In this document: in pieces, positions 26,116 to 35,642 of the stretch
Position numbering within the stretch: position 1 is the first letter of the stretch
Layout: the number at the start of each line of letters is the position of its first letter
Origin: Pseudomonadota bacterium
GTDB taxonomy: Bacteria > Pseudomonadota > Gammaproteobacteria > Pseudomonadales > Moraxellaceae
NCBI GenBank assembly: GCA_021804565.1
Contig: JAJZHK010000021.1
Span: 1 to 44,174 of the forward strand
DNA length: 44,174 nt
Direction of reading: 5' to 3'
The notes under the pieces: generated by a model
What the model was told of the DNA's origin: nothing
Databases searched by the model: none
What the model saw: only the letters and a program-made list of their open reading frames with translations
Made by a program: the position numbers and the translations under genes

Positions 26116-26871
26116 TCAAACCAGGGGAGCGGCGGCCGCGGTGTTCGTGCCGCGAATAAAAAATCCGCCGCCGTCCGGTAGGGCCAGCATTTTCTCCGGC
26201 TTGTCGGCCAGATAGCCATCGATGGCTGCGGTGGCGCCGGGGCAGGTGGAGCAGCCATAGTCATCGCATACAAAGACGGCTCCAGGCGGCATCCTGGGGT
26301 AGAAAAATTCGATGCTGTCGAGGGTGGGCTGGTAGAGGTCGACATCGACATGGATGAAAGCGAAGCTTCTCTGCGCGACCTCGGGAAAGCGCTGCGGTAT
26401 CCAGCCCTGCATCAGTTCGACCTTGCCGAGACGGGCGAGGTTGCTGCGCACCTGGTCCAGACTGACCGAGAGGTCGCCGGAAGACCAGTGTTGTCCATCG
26501 ATGGCATCCGGCTGGGACAGGCCAGCGTAGGAGTCAAAAGCAAAATGTGTGCGTGGATAAGCCGCCGTGCGATTGGCGCAGAGGATAAGGTGCGAGCTGG
26601 CACCCTTGTAGACGCCGCATTCCGCCGTGTCGCCGGCGATCCCTTCGATCAGGCGCAAAAGCTGATACAGCATCCAGCGACGGTCGGTGTTCAGACGTTG
26701 CAGTTCGTCATAACGCTGCAGGTAGCGGGTGAAGTCCTGGTTGTCCCACCAGTCGAGCTGTATCCACTTGAAGCGGTAGCGCGGCAGGAGGATACGGCCG
26801 ATCTTGCGCAGCAGCCACAGGGGGATCAGGCTGCGTTCGGTGATCAAGACTTTTTTGATGAAGCGTTTCAT
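26116..26871 (-). CDS. TylF/MycF-family O-methyltransferase
   Basis: A SAM-dependent methyltransferase of 251 residues in the TylF/MycF family, whose founding members methylate macrolide deoxysugars. Visible motifs are AECGVYKGAS near 83-92 (SAM site), FDSYAGLSQPD, HVDVDLYQPT (metal-binding acidic residues) and CDDYG...CPGA. Such enzymes are frequent in surface glycan clusters, where they methylate a sugar hydroxyl. It is the last gene of the seven-gene minus-strand glycan unit and overlaps the asnB-like gene by 4 nt. Sugar substrate not known. Confidence 0.88.
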   Translation of the reverse strand: MKRFIKKVLITERSLIPLWLLRKIGRILLPRYRFKWIQLDWWDNQDFTRYLQRYDELQRLNTDRRWMLYQLLRLIEGIAGDTAECGVYKGASSHLILCANRTAAYPRTHFAFDSYAGLSQPDAIDGQHWSSGDLSVSLDQVRSNLARLGKVELMQGWIPQRFPEVAQRSFAFIHVDVDLYQPTLDSIEFFYPRMPPGAVFVCDDYGCSTCPGATAAIDGYLADKPEKMLALPDGGGFFIRGTNTAAAAPLV

Positions 26872-28724
26872 TTTTTATCCCAAGGTCCAGCGGTGTTCAT
26901 GCTGAGAAGGTAAACATAGATCAGCCACAGGCGGTAGCCATGATCGCGCTGCCCTTGCTGGTGTTCCCGGCTCATCTGTTGCAGCAGGGGCGTGTCGAGG
27001 GGGGTGTGGCGGGCGAGTGCGTGCAATTTTTGCAGATGCTGACCGCTCATCCAGCGATGGATAGGACTGGCGAAGCCCTGCTTGCGACGTCGCCAGATAG
27101 TGTCGGGGAGGCGGTCGTGGAAAGCGGCTTGCAGAAGGCGTTTGCCGTGGCGCAGTCCATGATGCCAGGACGAGGGCAGGGAGAGCGCAAAGTCGACCAG
27201 GTCGGCGTCGAGAAAAGGTGCACGGGTCTCCAGGGACGCCGACATGCTGGCACGATCCACCTTGCATAAAATATCCTGCGGCAGGTAGATCGCGCTGTCG
27301 GCCAGCATCATCTGGCCGAGATCGTCGAGATGACTCATCGCCACCAGGCCCGGCGGTTGATGCCCGCGCTCTTCGAGACCGGGCCACAGGCGGGCGATCT
27401 CCCGCTCCCGATAAAAACGCGGAGCATAGTAGGGGGTTTCATCCTCGAGCCGGTCGGCCGCCTGAAGAAACAGGTGGGCTTTTTTCATCAGGCTGCGGCT
27501 ATGGTGCTGGCGAGGTTCCGGCAAGCTGCGCAGGATGTGCTCCAGGGAGCGCTGCAAGAGGCGAGGAAGCCGGGTGTAGCAACGCATGAACTGACGGGCA
27601 AAATAGCGCTCGTAGCCGCAAAAGAACTCATCGCCGCCGTCTCCGGAGAGTGCCACTTTGACGTGTTGCGAGGCCAGCTGCGAGACCAGCTGTGTCGGCA
27701 GGATGGAGGAGTCGCTGAAAGGCTGGCCCATATGCGCGCTGAGGAGCTCCTGCAACTGCTCGGGCCCAGGCTCGGCGAGGACGGCCTCGATGTGTTCGGT
27801 GCCGGCCCGCTGGGCGATCTGTCGGGCATAGACGCGTTCATCATGACTGGGGTCGTCAAAACCGATGGTGAAGGTTTTCAGGGGCAGATCCGGATAGAGG
27901 CGGCGTAGCGAACTGACCACCAGCGAGGAGTCGACCCCGCCCGAGAGGAAGGCTCCGATCTCGACATCGGCCACCATGCGGCGTTGCAAGGCCTGATCCC
28001 AGAGCCCTCTGAGGTGCTGCAAGGCCTCGTCGTGACGGCCGGCAAAGCGCTCGCCGCCAGGCCGCCAGTAAGGCTGGATGTCGAGGCGTCCGCCCTGGTA
28101 GCGCAGATAGTGGCCAGGCAGGAGTTCGTGGACGTCCTCATAAAAGGTATGGCCGGGCAAGGTGTAGCCATAGCGAAAATAGTCGGCACAGCTGTCCATG
28201 TCCTGATCCCAGGCCTGGCCGCTGAGCCGGCGCAGGGCTGGCAATTCGGAGGCGGCGGCGAGCCCGGCGCCCAGCTGGGTGTAGTACAGCGGTTTTTTGC
28301 CCAGGCGATCGCGGGTGAGCAGGATCTCTTCGCTGACCTGGTCGTACCAGCAGGCCGCCCACATGCCACGCAAACGATGAAGAAAGGCCGGTCCCTCCAG
28401 ACTGAGTCCGGCGAGGAGCACCTCGCTGTCGCCCTGGGTGGAGAAGCTCCAGCGCGAGCTCAGCGCGCTGCGCAGTTCCCGATAATTGTAGATTTCACCG
28501 TTGAACACCAGATGCCAGCGTCCCTGGGTCGCGGACATCGGCTGAGCGCTGCCGGCGAGATCGATGATGGCGAGACGCACATGCCCCAGCCAGCAGGCGC
28601 CGATGGCGAGGGTATCCTGGCCATCCGGCCCGCGATGCTGCATGGCCTGCAAGGCGCTGAGCGTACGCTCCTGGGCTTGCTGGGGTGAGGCTTGCGGACG
28701 GTAGAGCAGGGTCAGACCACACAT
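26868..28724 (-). CDS. asnB: AsnB-type glutamine amidotransferase (asparagine synthase family)
   Basis: A class II glutamine amidotransferase with an asparagine-synthetase domain, 618 residues. The nucleophile is Cys2 (MCGLTLLYRP), followed by RGPDGQ, FNGEIYNY and the PP-loop SGGVDSS near 260. The synthetase half has GDGGDEFFCGYERY. The start at ATG 28724 is required to expose Cys2. In glycan clusters, AsnB homologs often amidate uronic acids or other sugar acids instead of making asparagine; that role is inferred here from the neighbouring glycosyltransferases. It follows the first GT-B gene by 2 bp and overlaps tylF by 4 nt. Confidence 0.88.
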   Translation of the reverse strand: MCGLTLLYRPQASPQQAQERTLSALQAMQHRGPDGQDTLAIGACWLGHVRLAIIDLAGSAQPMSATQGRWHLVFNGEIYNYRELRSALSSRWSFSTQGDSEVLLAGLSLEGPAFLHRLRGMWAACWYDQVSEEILLTRDRLGKKPLYYTQLGAGLAAASELPALRRLSGQAWDQDMDSCADYFRYGYTLPGHTFYEDVHELLPGHYLRYQGGRLDIQPYWRPGGERFAGRHDEALQHLRGLWDQALQRRMVADVEIGAFLSGGVDSSLVVSSLRRLYPDLPLKTFTIGFDDPSHDERVYARQIAQRAGTEHIEAVLAEPGPEQLQELLSAHMGQPFSDSSILPTQLVSQLASQHVKVALSGDGGDEFFCGYERYFARQFMRCYTRLPRLLQRSLEHILRSLPEPRQHHSRSLMKKAHLFLQAADRLEDETPYYAPRFYREREIARLWPGLEERGHQPPGLVAMSHLDDLGQMMLADSAIYLPQDILCKVDRASMSASLETRAPFLDADLVDFALSLPSSWHHGLRHGKRLLQAAFHDRLPDTIWRRRKQGFASPIHRWMSGQHLQKLHALARHTPLDTPLLQQMSREHQQGQRDHGYRLWLIYVYLLSMNTAGPWDKK

Positions 28725-28726
28725 GT

Positions 28727-29830
28727 TCAGGCGGGCTCCCGGTGGCCTAGGGGGTGATCGGCTTCGATGATCGCACAAAATGCCTGGTCCCAGTCAAAGC
28801 GCAGGCTTTGTGCGGCCGCCGCCTGCTCGTGCTGCAGCGTGTCGAGGAATGCGTTGTCCTCAATCAGGCGATCGATCATCGCCGCCCAGGCCTTGGGGTC
28901 ATCCGTGGGCAGCAGTTGCTGGACCGGCAGAATCTCGCGGTGTGCCGGAATGTCGCTGGCGAGCACGGCAATCTTGCCGGCCAGGGCCTCGAGGACGGCA
29001 TTCGGCGCGCCTTCATGCCGGCTGGGCATCAGCAGGAGGTCGACCTGCGGCCAGATCGACGCAGCCTCCACCCAGCCGTGCACCGAGACGGAGGCCATGC
29101 CACGTGTTTTTTCTTGCAGCTCAGCGAGCAGCGGACCACTGCCGTAGTAGTGCAGATGTGCTGGGGCGTGCAGCAGGTCCAGCACTTGCAGCAGCAGGTA
29201 GGGGTTTTTGCGCGGCTCGAGGATGCCGACACAGGCCAGCTGACAGGGCTGTCTCAAGCGTGCTCTGGCATAGGACGGGCCGGGAGGCAGGTCGTTGGGA
29301 AAAACGCAGGCTTGCGCAAGGTGCATACGAGGATGGCGCTGTTGCACCCGGTCCAGCAGCTCTTGCGAGACGGCGGCCACGTCGGCGTCTGACAAGGCCA
29401 GGGCTTCGAGGCGGCGGCCAAGCACACGGCTCAGTTGTCGTTGTTGCAGCGCTTCGTTCTGGAGCAGGTCGGCGCGCAGAAAAACACGGTTGCGCAGCCC
29501 CCGCAGTCGCGCGCTCGGCCGCAACATCCAGGCGTAGTTGACACTGAAGCTGTAGATCCGGTCGACACGATAGCGCCAGGCCAGCAGCAGGAGCCCGATC
29601 GGCGCGAGCAGGTGAAAGACACTCCAGAACAGCCAGCCCTGGGTCGCGTGCTGCGGCCAGGGAAAACGGTGGCCGATGCAGCGCTCATGGGTGATGGGGA
29701 AAGGCAGCACGGACAGGTAGTGGACCGTGTGTCCACGTGCCAGCAGAGCCTGGATGCCGCGAAAGTAGCGCTTGCACAGGCCACCGGGCTTGGGTCGGTA
29801 GTAGCAGGTCAGGATGGTCAGTGCAGGCAT
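28727..29830 (-). CDS. GT-B glycosyltransferase (GT4-like) A
   Basis: A 367-residue glycosyltransferase of the GT-B fold. The N-terminal half begins MPALTILTCYYRPKPGGLCKRYF, with the typical YxPxxGG loop. The C-terminal half has LACVGILEPRKNPYLLLQVL, HGWVEAASIWPQVDLLLMPSRHEGAPNAVLEALAGKIAVLASD, the E-x7-E-like donor-binding region of the GT4 family. Donor and acceptor are unknown. It probably adds a sugar to a lipid-linked glycan on the cytoplasmic side. Its start overlaps the stop of glycosyltransferase B by 13 bp. Confidence 0.87.
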   Translation of the reverse strand: MPALTILTCYYRPKPGGLCKRYFRGIQALLARGHTVHYLSVLPFPITHERCIGHRFPWPQHATQGWLFWSVFHLLAPIGLLLLAWRYRVDRIYSFSVNYAWMLRPSARLRGLRNRVFLRADLLQNEALQQRQLSRVLGRRLEALALSDADVAAVSQELLDRVQQRHPRMHLAQACVFPNDLPPGPSYARARLRQPCQLACVGILEPRKNPYLLLQVLDLLHAPAHLHYYGSGPLLAELQEKTRGMASVSVHGWVEAASIWPQVDLLLMPSRHEGAPNAVLEALAGKIAVLASDIPAHREILPVQQLLPTDDPKAWAAMIDRLIEDNAFLDTLQHEQAAAAQSLRFDWDQAFCAIIEADHPLGHREPA

Positions 29831-30972
29831 GATGCAAGTATCCGATGCAGTCTTTCGCCGGCGCTTGGCCAGGTCAGTCCGCGTTCACAAAGATGCTGGC
29901 GGGCGTGCCGGCCCCAGTCGACGGCCGGCTCCTGCCAGAGCCTGGTCAGCGCTGCCCTCAGCGCGTTCACCTGGCCAGGCGCAAAGAGCAGGCCGGCATC
30001 CGGGGCGAGGAGCTCGCGTTGCGAAGCGATGTCCGAGGCGATGATGATGCGCCCTGCGGCCATGGCCTCGAGCACGGCATTGGAGCGACCTTCGGCGAGG
30101 CTGGGATGGATGAAGACTGCATGGGCGGCCAGCGCTGCCGGCACCTGCTGCGGGGGGATGGCGCCGGGCAGGCTGATGCGGTCTTGCAGTTGCAGGTGTT
30201 CGATCAGTCCTTGCAGGCGTTCCCGCTCCGGACCCTCGCCGAAGATACGAAGATGCCAGGCGTGGTCGCGCAGCGCTTGCAGCGCCAGAATCAAGGTGCG
30301 ATGGTCTTTGACCGGGATCAGGGAGCCGAGCGCCATGATCTCGATGTGCTGACCCAGCTGTGGCAGCGGCAGGTGCAGCAGGGCCTCGTCGACGCCATTG
30401 GGCAGCACGCTGAGGGGGGCTTGCGCCGCCAGCCAGGGGCGTGCCGCTTGGGCAAAGTCTTCACTGACGGCGGTGATGCAGCGGGCGCGCCCGGCGGCTT
30501 GGCGCAAAACCCAGCGTTTGAGACGGCGCTCAGCAACGCCGTGCACGTCGGAACCACGTAGCGCCAGGACGACAGGACGATGCAGCAGCTGCCCCACAAG
30601 ACCGGCGAAGGCGCCATTGATGGCCCAGTTGGCGTAGATAAGGTCGTGGTGACGGGCGAGGCGGAGTGTGCGCCAGGCCAGACTGAGCAGCAGCAGGGGG
30701 ACAAGCAGCAACAGCGCCGGCTGGCGCTGCAGTTGCGGCATGATGCCGCCGGGTGCATGGGCCAGGCGCATCCAGCGGCGCGGTGCATAGACGACCGGAT
30801 GCACCAGGATGCGGCCCTCGCGGCGTACCCGGTGGTCTTGCGCCGTCGCCGGGGTCAGCACGGTGATCTGCCAGGTGGGCGGCAGATGCTGCAGGATCTT
30901 TTGCACAAAAATACCGCTGGCCGGGTTGTCCTCGACCGGGTAAGAGCTTGTCACCACCAGCAGTCGCGGCAT
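29818..30972 (-). CDS. GT-B glycosyltransferase (GT4-like) B
   Basis: A 384-residue GT4-like glycosyltransferase. It starts MPRLLVVTSSYPVEDNPASGIFV, with the glycogen-synthase-type G-rich loop, and its C-terminal Rossmann domain contains MALGSLIPVKDHRTLILAL, FGEGPERERLQGLI and FIHPSLAEGRSNAVLEAMAAGRIIIASD. This is the ExFG-type motif of family 4 (SLAEGRSNAVLE). One hydrophobic segment near residues 85-100 may give membrane contact. It is separated from the GT2 gene by 1 bp and overlaps glycosyltransferase A by 13 bp, so all are probably co-translated. Sugar specificity unknown. Confidence 0.87.
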   Translation of the reverse strand: MPRLLVVTSSYPVEDNPASGIFVQKILQHLPPTWQITVLTPATAQDHRVRREGRILVHPVVYAPRRWMRLAHAPGGIMPQLQRQPALLLLVPLLLLSLAWRTLRLARHHDLIYANWAINGAFAGLVGQLLHRPVVLALRGSDVHGVAERRLKRWVLRQAAGRARCITAVSEDFAQAARPWLAAQAPLSVLPNGVDEALLHLPLPQLGQHIEIMALGSLIPVKDHRTLILALQALRDHAWHLRIFGEGPERERLQGLIEHLQLQDRISLPGAIPPQQVPAALAAHAVFIHPSLAEGRSNAVLEAMAAGRIIIASDIASQRELLAPDAGLLFAPGQVNALRAALTRLWQEPAVDWGRHARQHLCERGLTWPSAGERLHRILASCLH

Positions 30973-30973
30973 G

Positions 30974-31828
30974 TCAGTCTTCGGTATTCTTGAAGTGCAA
31001 GGCGGTGATCTGCTCAGAAATCAAACCCATGAGAAAGACCAGTACCGCGGTGATAAACAGCAGGGCCGACATGATGGTGAGGCGATGGAAGGCGAGAAAG
31101 GTATAGCTGTAATAGCCAAGACCGGTCAGGAAAAAAGTCAGGGCGATGGGTAGAAACATCTTCAGCGGCGAGTACAGGGTGGCGATCTTGAAGATGATCA
31201 TGAAAAACTTGAAGCCGTCGCGGAACAGGCGGATATGGCTGCGACCTTCGCGTCGTGAGGCTTCGATGGGCAAGTACTCGACCGCGTAGCCGGCACGAAA
31301 AAAACTCATGGTGATGGTGGTCGGGTAGGAAAAGCCATTGGGCAGCAGGTGCAGAAACTGTTTGAACTTGTGTGCGCGAACGGCCCGGAACCCGGAGGTC
31401 AGGTCGGCGATGCGATGCTCCACCATCCACGACGCCAGGCGGTTATAAAGACCATTGGCGAGGGCGCGGTGCCGGTTGGCCTGGCCGCTTTGGCCACGCG
31501 CACCGACCACCATGTCGTAGCCCTGGTGCAGGGCGTCGAGCAGGCGGGGGATGTCTTCAGGATGATGCTGGCCATCGGCATCCATGAACACCAGGATGTC
31601 GCCTTGCGCGGCGCGCGCACCGCTTTTGATGGCGGCACCGTTGCCTTTGCTGTAAGGGTGGTGGATGAGCGTGCAGCCCAGTTGCACGACGAGATCGGCG
31701 CTGTCGTCGCTGGAGCCATCATCGACGACGATGATTTCCGCCTCAGGGTAGAGCGCGCGCAGGCGTGGCAGGACGCCCCTGAGTCCAGAGGCCTCATTTT
31801 TGGCCGGCAGGATGATGCTGATGCTCAT
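30974..31828 (-). CDS. GT2 polyprenyl-phosphate glycosyltransferase (DPM1/ArnC-like)
   Basis: A 284-residue GT-A glycosyltransferase. The catalytic part has PAKNEASGL, VVDDGSSDDS, MDADGQHHPEDIP (DxD metal site) and TSGFRA. Two C-terminal hydrophobic segments (about 220-265) anchor it to the membrane. This architecture is typical of enzymes that make polyprenyl-phosphate-linked monosaccharides such as dolichol-P-mannose or Und-P-sugars. Und-P-sugars are the donors of GT-C enzymes, and the next two upstream genes are GT-C-like and overlap this gene by 35 bp. The neighbourhood therefore fits a donor-synthase role. The exact sugar is unknown. Confidence 0.85.
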   Translation of the reverse strand: MSISIILPAKNEASGLRGVLPRLRALYPEAEIIVVDDGSSDDSADLVVQLGCTLIHHPYSKGNGAAIKSGARAAQGDILVFMDADGQHHPEDIPRLLDALHQGYDMVVGARGQSGQANRHRALANGLYNRLASWMVEHRIADLTSGFRAVRAHKFKQFLHLLPNGFSYPTTITMSFFRAGYAVEYLPIEASRREGRSHIRLFRDGFKFFMIIFKIATLYSPLKMFLPIALTFFLTGLGYYSYTFLAFHRLTIMSALLFITAVLVFLMGLISEQITALHFKNTED

Positions 31829-33725
31829 AGATGTCCCGGGTCAGTTGGTTCATGCTTTGCACGGCAAAAGCAGGTACGTCGGTCTGGGTGCTGCGCAGGA
31901 CCGCAAGGGTCTGTGCACAGCGGGTGTATTGTCCCAGCTGACACTGTAGCTGGGCAAGGTCCAGGCCGGCAATGCTGACCTCATGGGATTGCCAGAGGTC
32001 CGCGTAGAGCTCTTCGGCGGGCGGGTACTGTTTCTGGTCCATCAAGGCCTGCGCGATATAGAGGCGCAAAGACCAGTTGCTCTCGCGATCGACACGCGCT
32101 CGGGTCGCAAAATACTGCTTTTGCCAGTCGTACATGGTGAGGGCATAGCGGGCAAATCCCGGACTGGCGCAATGGTGTTCTTCAAAGACCGAGTTCATGA
32201 AGTCGAGGCTGCTGGTCATATAAGACAGGCTGTTTTTCTGCTGCATGAGGGCGCGCGCGAAGTTCTCGGCATCAGAAGGCAGGGGCTGGCGGTTCTCCCG
32301 GCAGAGCAGGCCATAGTATTCGATGTAGGAACTGCCGGCGTAGACGTCATTTTCGGCGATCATCCGCCGGGCAAAACGGTTGGCGATATCCCAGCGTCCC
32401 TCATAGGCTGATTTTTCGGTGATGACACTGAGCAGCCGATGCGAGTGTGGATGCCGCTGCAGGTTGGTGAACATCATGGTGTCCAAAGAAGAAAAGTCGG
32501 CCGCTTTCATGGCGGTCAGTGCGGACATGAGGGCGATGTAGAGCAGCGTCACGCTGAGCAGCAGGGTGTGCTGGCGGCGCAAAGGCTGCAGCAGGGCGAA
32601 GATGGCGAGGATCAAGCCCACCGAGGGCAGGTAGTTGCGATGATCGAAATAGAGTTCCAGGGAGATGAAGCTGGACTCCATCGATTGTCCAACGAGGAAA
32701 AAAAGGATGCCGAAGGCGAACAGGGGGCGACGATGACGCAGCAGCACGGCGAGCGTGGCCAGGGAGGCCCAAAAGACGATGGCGAAGAGCGTCGCCGGCG
32801 GGGTGAGCAGCCCGTAGGAAAGTGGATAGTCGTCGTGAAAGATACCGATTTCGGCAAGATTGGGGATAAAAATCTGCTGCAGGTAGTCGAGCAGCACCCG
32901 TGGCTCGGTCAGCAGTCTTTGGCTCAGGGTAAAGTCGCGATTTTCATAGTGCATCAGACTGCTGCCATGAAAGATCAAGATCCACAGGCTGGCGACGAGG
33001 CCGATGACACTGACCCCGCCGTAGAAACGTGTCAGGGCTCGGCGGCGAGGGCTGGAGGTTTCGCTGGGCAGCAGCAGCAGCCACTCGAGGATGATGATGA
33101 AAGGAGCGATCAGCGCCGCGTTTTCTTTGCACAGCAGCGCCAGGGTGGTGCTCATCAGGAAGCCGGCCAGCGCCCAGGGTGCGGGCTTTTCTGCCGACAG
33201 ACGGCGCCGCCAGAACACATAAAATCCAAGGCTGAGAAAGCTGAACAGGGTGACCAGCTGGGCCATGCGCTGCACGACGTAGAGCACCGTACTGACCTGG
33301 AGGGGCAGGCAAAGCCAGACCAGGGTCAGCAGCAAGGCGCTCTGGCGCGCGGCCCCCTGACGCAGGCGCAGCAGGATCTGCACGATGAAGAAGTAGATGG
33401 CGGCGCCGGTGGCCAGATGGATCAGAACATTGGTGATCTTGAAGGGGCGGAACGCGCTGCCGGTGCTCAAGTAGTTGGCGATAAAAGTGAGCATGGCGAT
33501 AGGGCGATGCGCCGAGCCCGCATTTCCATCGCTGAGGATCAAGCGTACGGTGGCCCAGTCCGGGTGGCCCTGCAAGGCGGTCAGTATCTTCAGCACCGAG
33601 TCGTCGTCGAGCAGACGCGGGCCATCCAGGCCGGGGCTATAGAGGCCGAAGACAGCCAGGCCGACCAGTGTGGCGACGAGCCAGGGCAGCAGTTTAGTGA
33701 GGTAGGGATGGGGTAGGGCTTTCAT
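31794..33725 (-). CDS. TMTC-like GT-C membrane glycosyltransferase 1
   Basis: A 643-residue protein with about ten transmembrane helices, then a soluble C-terminal third with TPR-like helices. The first extracytoplasmic loop has LLDDDSV, in the position of the acidic motif of GT-C enzymes. It is followed by HRPIAMLTF...FKITNVLIHLATG, close to the (Y/H)RPL-F-x-NVLLH block of TMTC-type O-mannosyltransferases and bacterial relatives. The ELYFDHRNYLPSVG block is shared with its paralog next door. Members of unknown function are common; a role as glycosyltransferase or oligosaccharyltransferase is inferred from fold motifs and from the adjoining GT2 and pilin genes. Confidence 0.72.
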   Translation of the reverse strand: MKALPHPYLTKLLPWLVATLVGLAVFGLYSPGLDGPRLLDDDSVLKILTALQGHPDWATVRLILSDGNAGSAHRPIAMLTFIANYLSTGSAFRPFKITNVLIHLATGAAIYFFIVQILLRLRQGAARQSALLLTLVWLCLPLQVSTVLYVVQRMAQLVTLFSFLSLGFYVFWRRRLSAEKPAPWALAGFLMSTTLALLCKENAALIAPFIIILEWLLLLPSETSSPRRRALTRFYGGVSVIGLVASLWILIFHGSSLMHYENRDFTLSQRLLTEPRVLLDYLQQIFIPNLAEIGIFHDDYPLSYGLLTPPATLFAIVFWASLATLAVLLRHRRPLFAFGILFFLVGQSMESSFISLELYFDHRNYLPSVGLILAIFALLQPLRRQHTLLLSVTLLYIALMSALTAMKAADFSSLDTMMFTNLQRHPHSHRLLSVITEKSAYEGRWDIANRFARRMIAENDVYAGSSYIEYYGLLCRENRQPLPSDAENFARALMQQKNSLSYMTSSLDFMNSVFEEHHCASPGFARYALTMYDWQKQYFATRARVDRESNWSLRLYIAQALMDQKQYPPAEELYADLWQSHEVSIAGLDLAQLQCQLGQYTRCAQTLAVLRSTQTDVPAFAVQSMNQLTRDIYEHQHHPAGQK

Positions 33726-35574
33726 GAGCGGCCGTGGCTGGTAAAAGTAAGATCAGATTATGGTAGGCGGTAGGATAGCGTAGACGATCGATCCAGTGGG
33801 CCTGTTGCCGGCAATCTTCAAGGATGCTGTGAGCCTGTGCGATCCGATGCAGGCGGATAAGGTCGATGGCTGCATTGAGCCCACTGTCCAGGCGCGGCAA
33901 GGCCTGATAGGCGCGTACCTCGGCTTTTGCGGCAGCGTCCAGATGGCCTTTTTGGGCTTCGATATGGGCGAGGTCGGTGAGCAGATAACGCTGGGTGAGA
34001 CCGTCCTGACAGTGCGGGTTGCGCAGCATGGCCTGATAGAGCGGGTCGAGGTCGACATGGCTTTGGCTCGGACATTCGGCCAGATGCTTGATTTCCATGG
34101 CCGCCGAGGATGAGGCGGGCGAGTGTTCAGCGAGGCTCTCCAGGGTGGACATGGCGTAGGGACGGGCATCGAGATGGCATTGCAGCAGCGCGATGCTGGC
34201 TGCCAGGGAGAAGCTGTCGGCATGACTGCTTTGCTCCGCCTGCAAGATGGCGAGAGCCTGGCGAGGCCGGTTGGCACGGGCCTCCAGCCGGGCGACGTCA
34301 AAAGCAGCGCGTAGTGAGTGCGGCTGCTCCTGCAGCCAGATACGTGCGCGTAGCTGGGGATGGCCCCAGGTCTGGGCCAGCTCATGGCAACAAAACATCT
34401 CCAGTCCCAGATAAAGGGCCAGGCCTATCGATGTCCAGGCGGCGCGACGCTCATAAGCTGCCTGCAGCCCGGGGAGCAGGGCGATCCACAAGCCCAGGCT
34501 GGGCAGGTAGTTGCGATGCTCAAAGTAGATTTCCAGAGGGATGATGGTGGACTCAAGGGCGAGACCGGCGAGAAAGAAGAGCAGGCCGAAACGCGTCAAA
34601 ACCGGCAGGCGGGAGCGGATGCCTGCCGCCAGGAGTACGAGGAGGGTGACGACGGCGGCGAGGGTGGTCCAGGGCGACAGCAGGCCGCGGGAGATGGGGT
34701 AGTCGTCACGGTACAGGCTATGGCCGTTCAGGCTGGGCAGCAGGATATGGCCGAGGTACTCGCAGACGACCCGGGCTTCGGTCCACAGGCGCTGGGTCAG
34801 GGTAAAGCTGCGCGCCGGTGCTGCCGAAGCGTGCAGCAGGTGTAAGAGCAGCCAGGCTACAAGGAGTGCCAGCGGCAGCAGCAAGATGAGCTGGGCGCGC
34901 AGCCTGCGGCGGGCTTCGGCGATGGGGTAGAGCAGTTGCAGAATCAGGAAGCCGAAGAGGCCGACGAGGATGCCATTTTCCTTGCACAGGACCGCCAGCG
35001 GCATCAGCACGAGGTTGCTCAGCAGCAGCCCCCATTCCGCCTGGCACGGCCGTTCAGCCTGCCGCTGCAGCGAGGTGGTGATCAGCATCAGGGCGAGCAG
35101 GCTGAAACTGGTGCAGAGCAAATTCATGCGCTGGATGATGTAGGCGACACAGCCGAGCTGTATGGGGGCCAGCGCCCAGAGCAGGCTGGCGATCAAGGCC
35201 CAGGCGTCGGCTTGACGCAGATGCCCGCGCAGCAGGAGGCGCAGCCAGGCAAAGACCAACACGGTATTGAGCAGATGGATGAGGAGGTTGGTGCGATGCA
35301 AAAGCACGGCGTCGGGGGGGAAGTTTTGATCGTCGATGCAAAAGCTCAGCAGGGCCAAGGGCCGTCCCGGCGGGTAGAGACTGGAGTTGGCAAAGTTCCA
35401 GAGGTCGATCAGACGGTGCAGGTGCGGCGTCTGTGCCCAAGGCTGAAGGTTCGGCAGGTCATCGAAGATGAAGCCGGCTGTTTGCACCGGAGCGATGAGG
35501 GCATAGAGGAGCGGCAGCAGCAGAAGCAGTGCGCAGGCTATGAGGATCTGACGCCAGGATGGGGATGAGGGCAT
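33694..35574 (-). CDS. TMTC-like GT-C membrane glycosyltransferase 2
   Basis: A 626-residue paralog of the next gene, with the same plan: signal-anchor helix, FIFDDLPN in the first loop, GRPLALLSF...HRTNLLIHLLN, about ten helices, LEIYFEHRNYLPSLG, then a soluble C-terminal domain with helical repeats and two cysteines late in it. It shares DYPxSxGLL and TLxQRLxTExRV segments with the paralog, indicating tandem duplication followed by divergence. It is the first gene of the minus-strand glycan unit, 122 bp from the pilin gene and separated from it by a terminator. Pilin is a plausible but unproven acceptor. Confidence 0.72.
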   Translation of the reverse strand: MPSSPSWRQILIACALLLLLPLLYALIAPVQTAGFIFDDLPNLQPWAQTPHLHRLIDLWNFANSSLYPPGRPLALLSFCIDDQNFPPDAVLLHRTNLLIHLLNTVLVFAWLRLLLRGHLRQADAWALIASLLWALAPIQLGCVAYIIQRMNLLCTSFSLLALMLITTSLQRQAERPCQAEWGLLLSNLVLMPLAVLCKENGILVGLFGFLILQLLYPIAEARRRLRAQLILLLPLALLVAWLLLHLLHASAAPARSFTLTQRLWTEARVVCEYLGHILLPSLNGHSLYRDDYPISRGLLSPWTTLAAVVTLLVLLAAGIRSRLPVLTRFGLLFFLAGLALESTIIPLEIYFEHRNYLPSLGLWIALLPGLQAAYERRAAWTSIGLALYLGLEMFCCHELAQTWGHPQLRARIWLQEQPHSLRAAFDVARLEARANRPRQALAILQAEQSSHADSFSLAASIALLQCHLDARPYAMSTLESLAEHSPASSSAAMEIKHLAECPSQSHVDLDPLYQAMLRNPHCQDGLTQRYLLTDLAHIEAQKGHLDAAAKAEVRAYQALPRLDSGLNAAIDLIRLHRIAQAHSILEDCRQQAHWIDRLRYPTAYHNLILLLPATAAHESPTPSLPH

Positions 35575-35642
35575 GGATCAGGCTTCCAGAGCACGGTCGA
35601 CCAAGCTCAGCATAGCTGAAGCCAAAGTCGCCCATCGAAGGC

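Noticed and set aside
32439..33716. 425-codon plus-strand frame opposite the TMTC-like gene 1
   Set aside because: Composition is Gln/Gly/Glu-rich like other shadows; the minus frame has membrane helices and family motifs and is coupled to neighbours.
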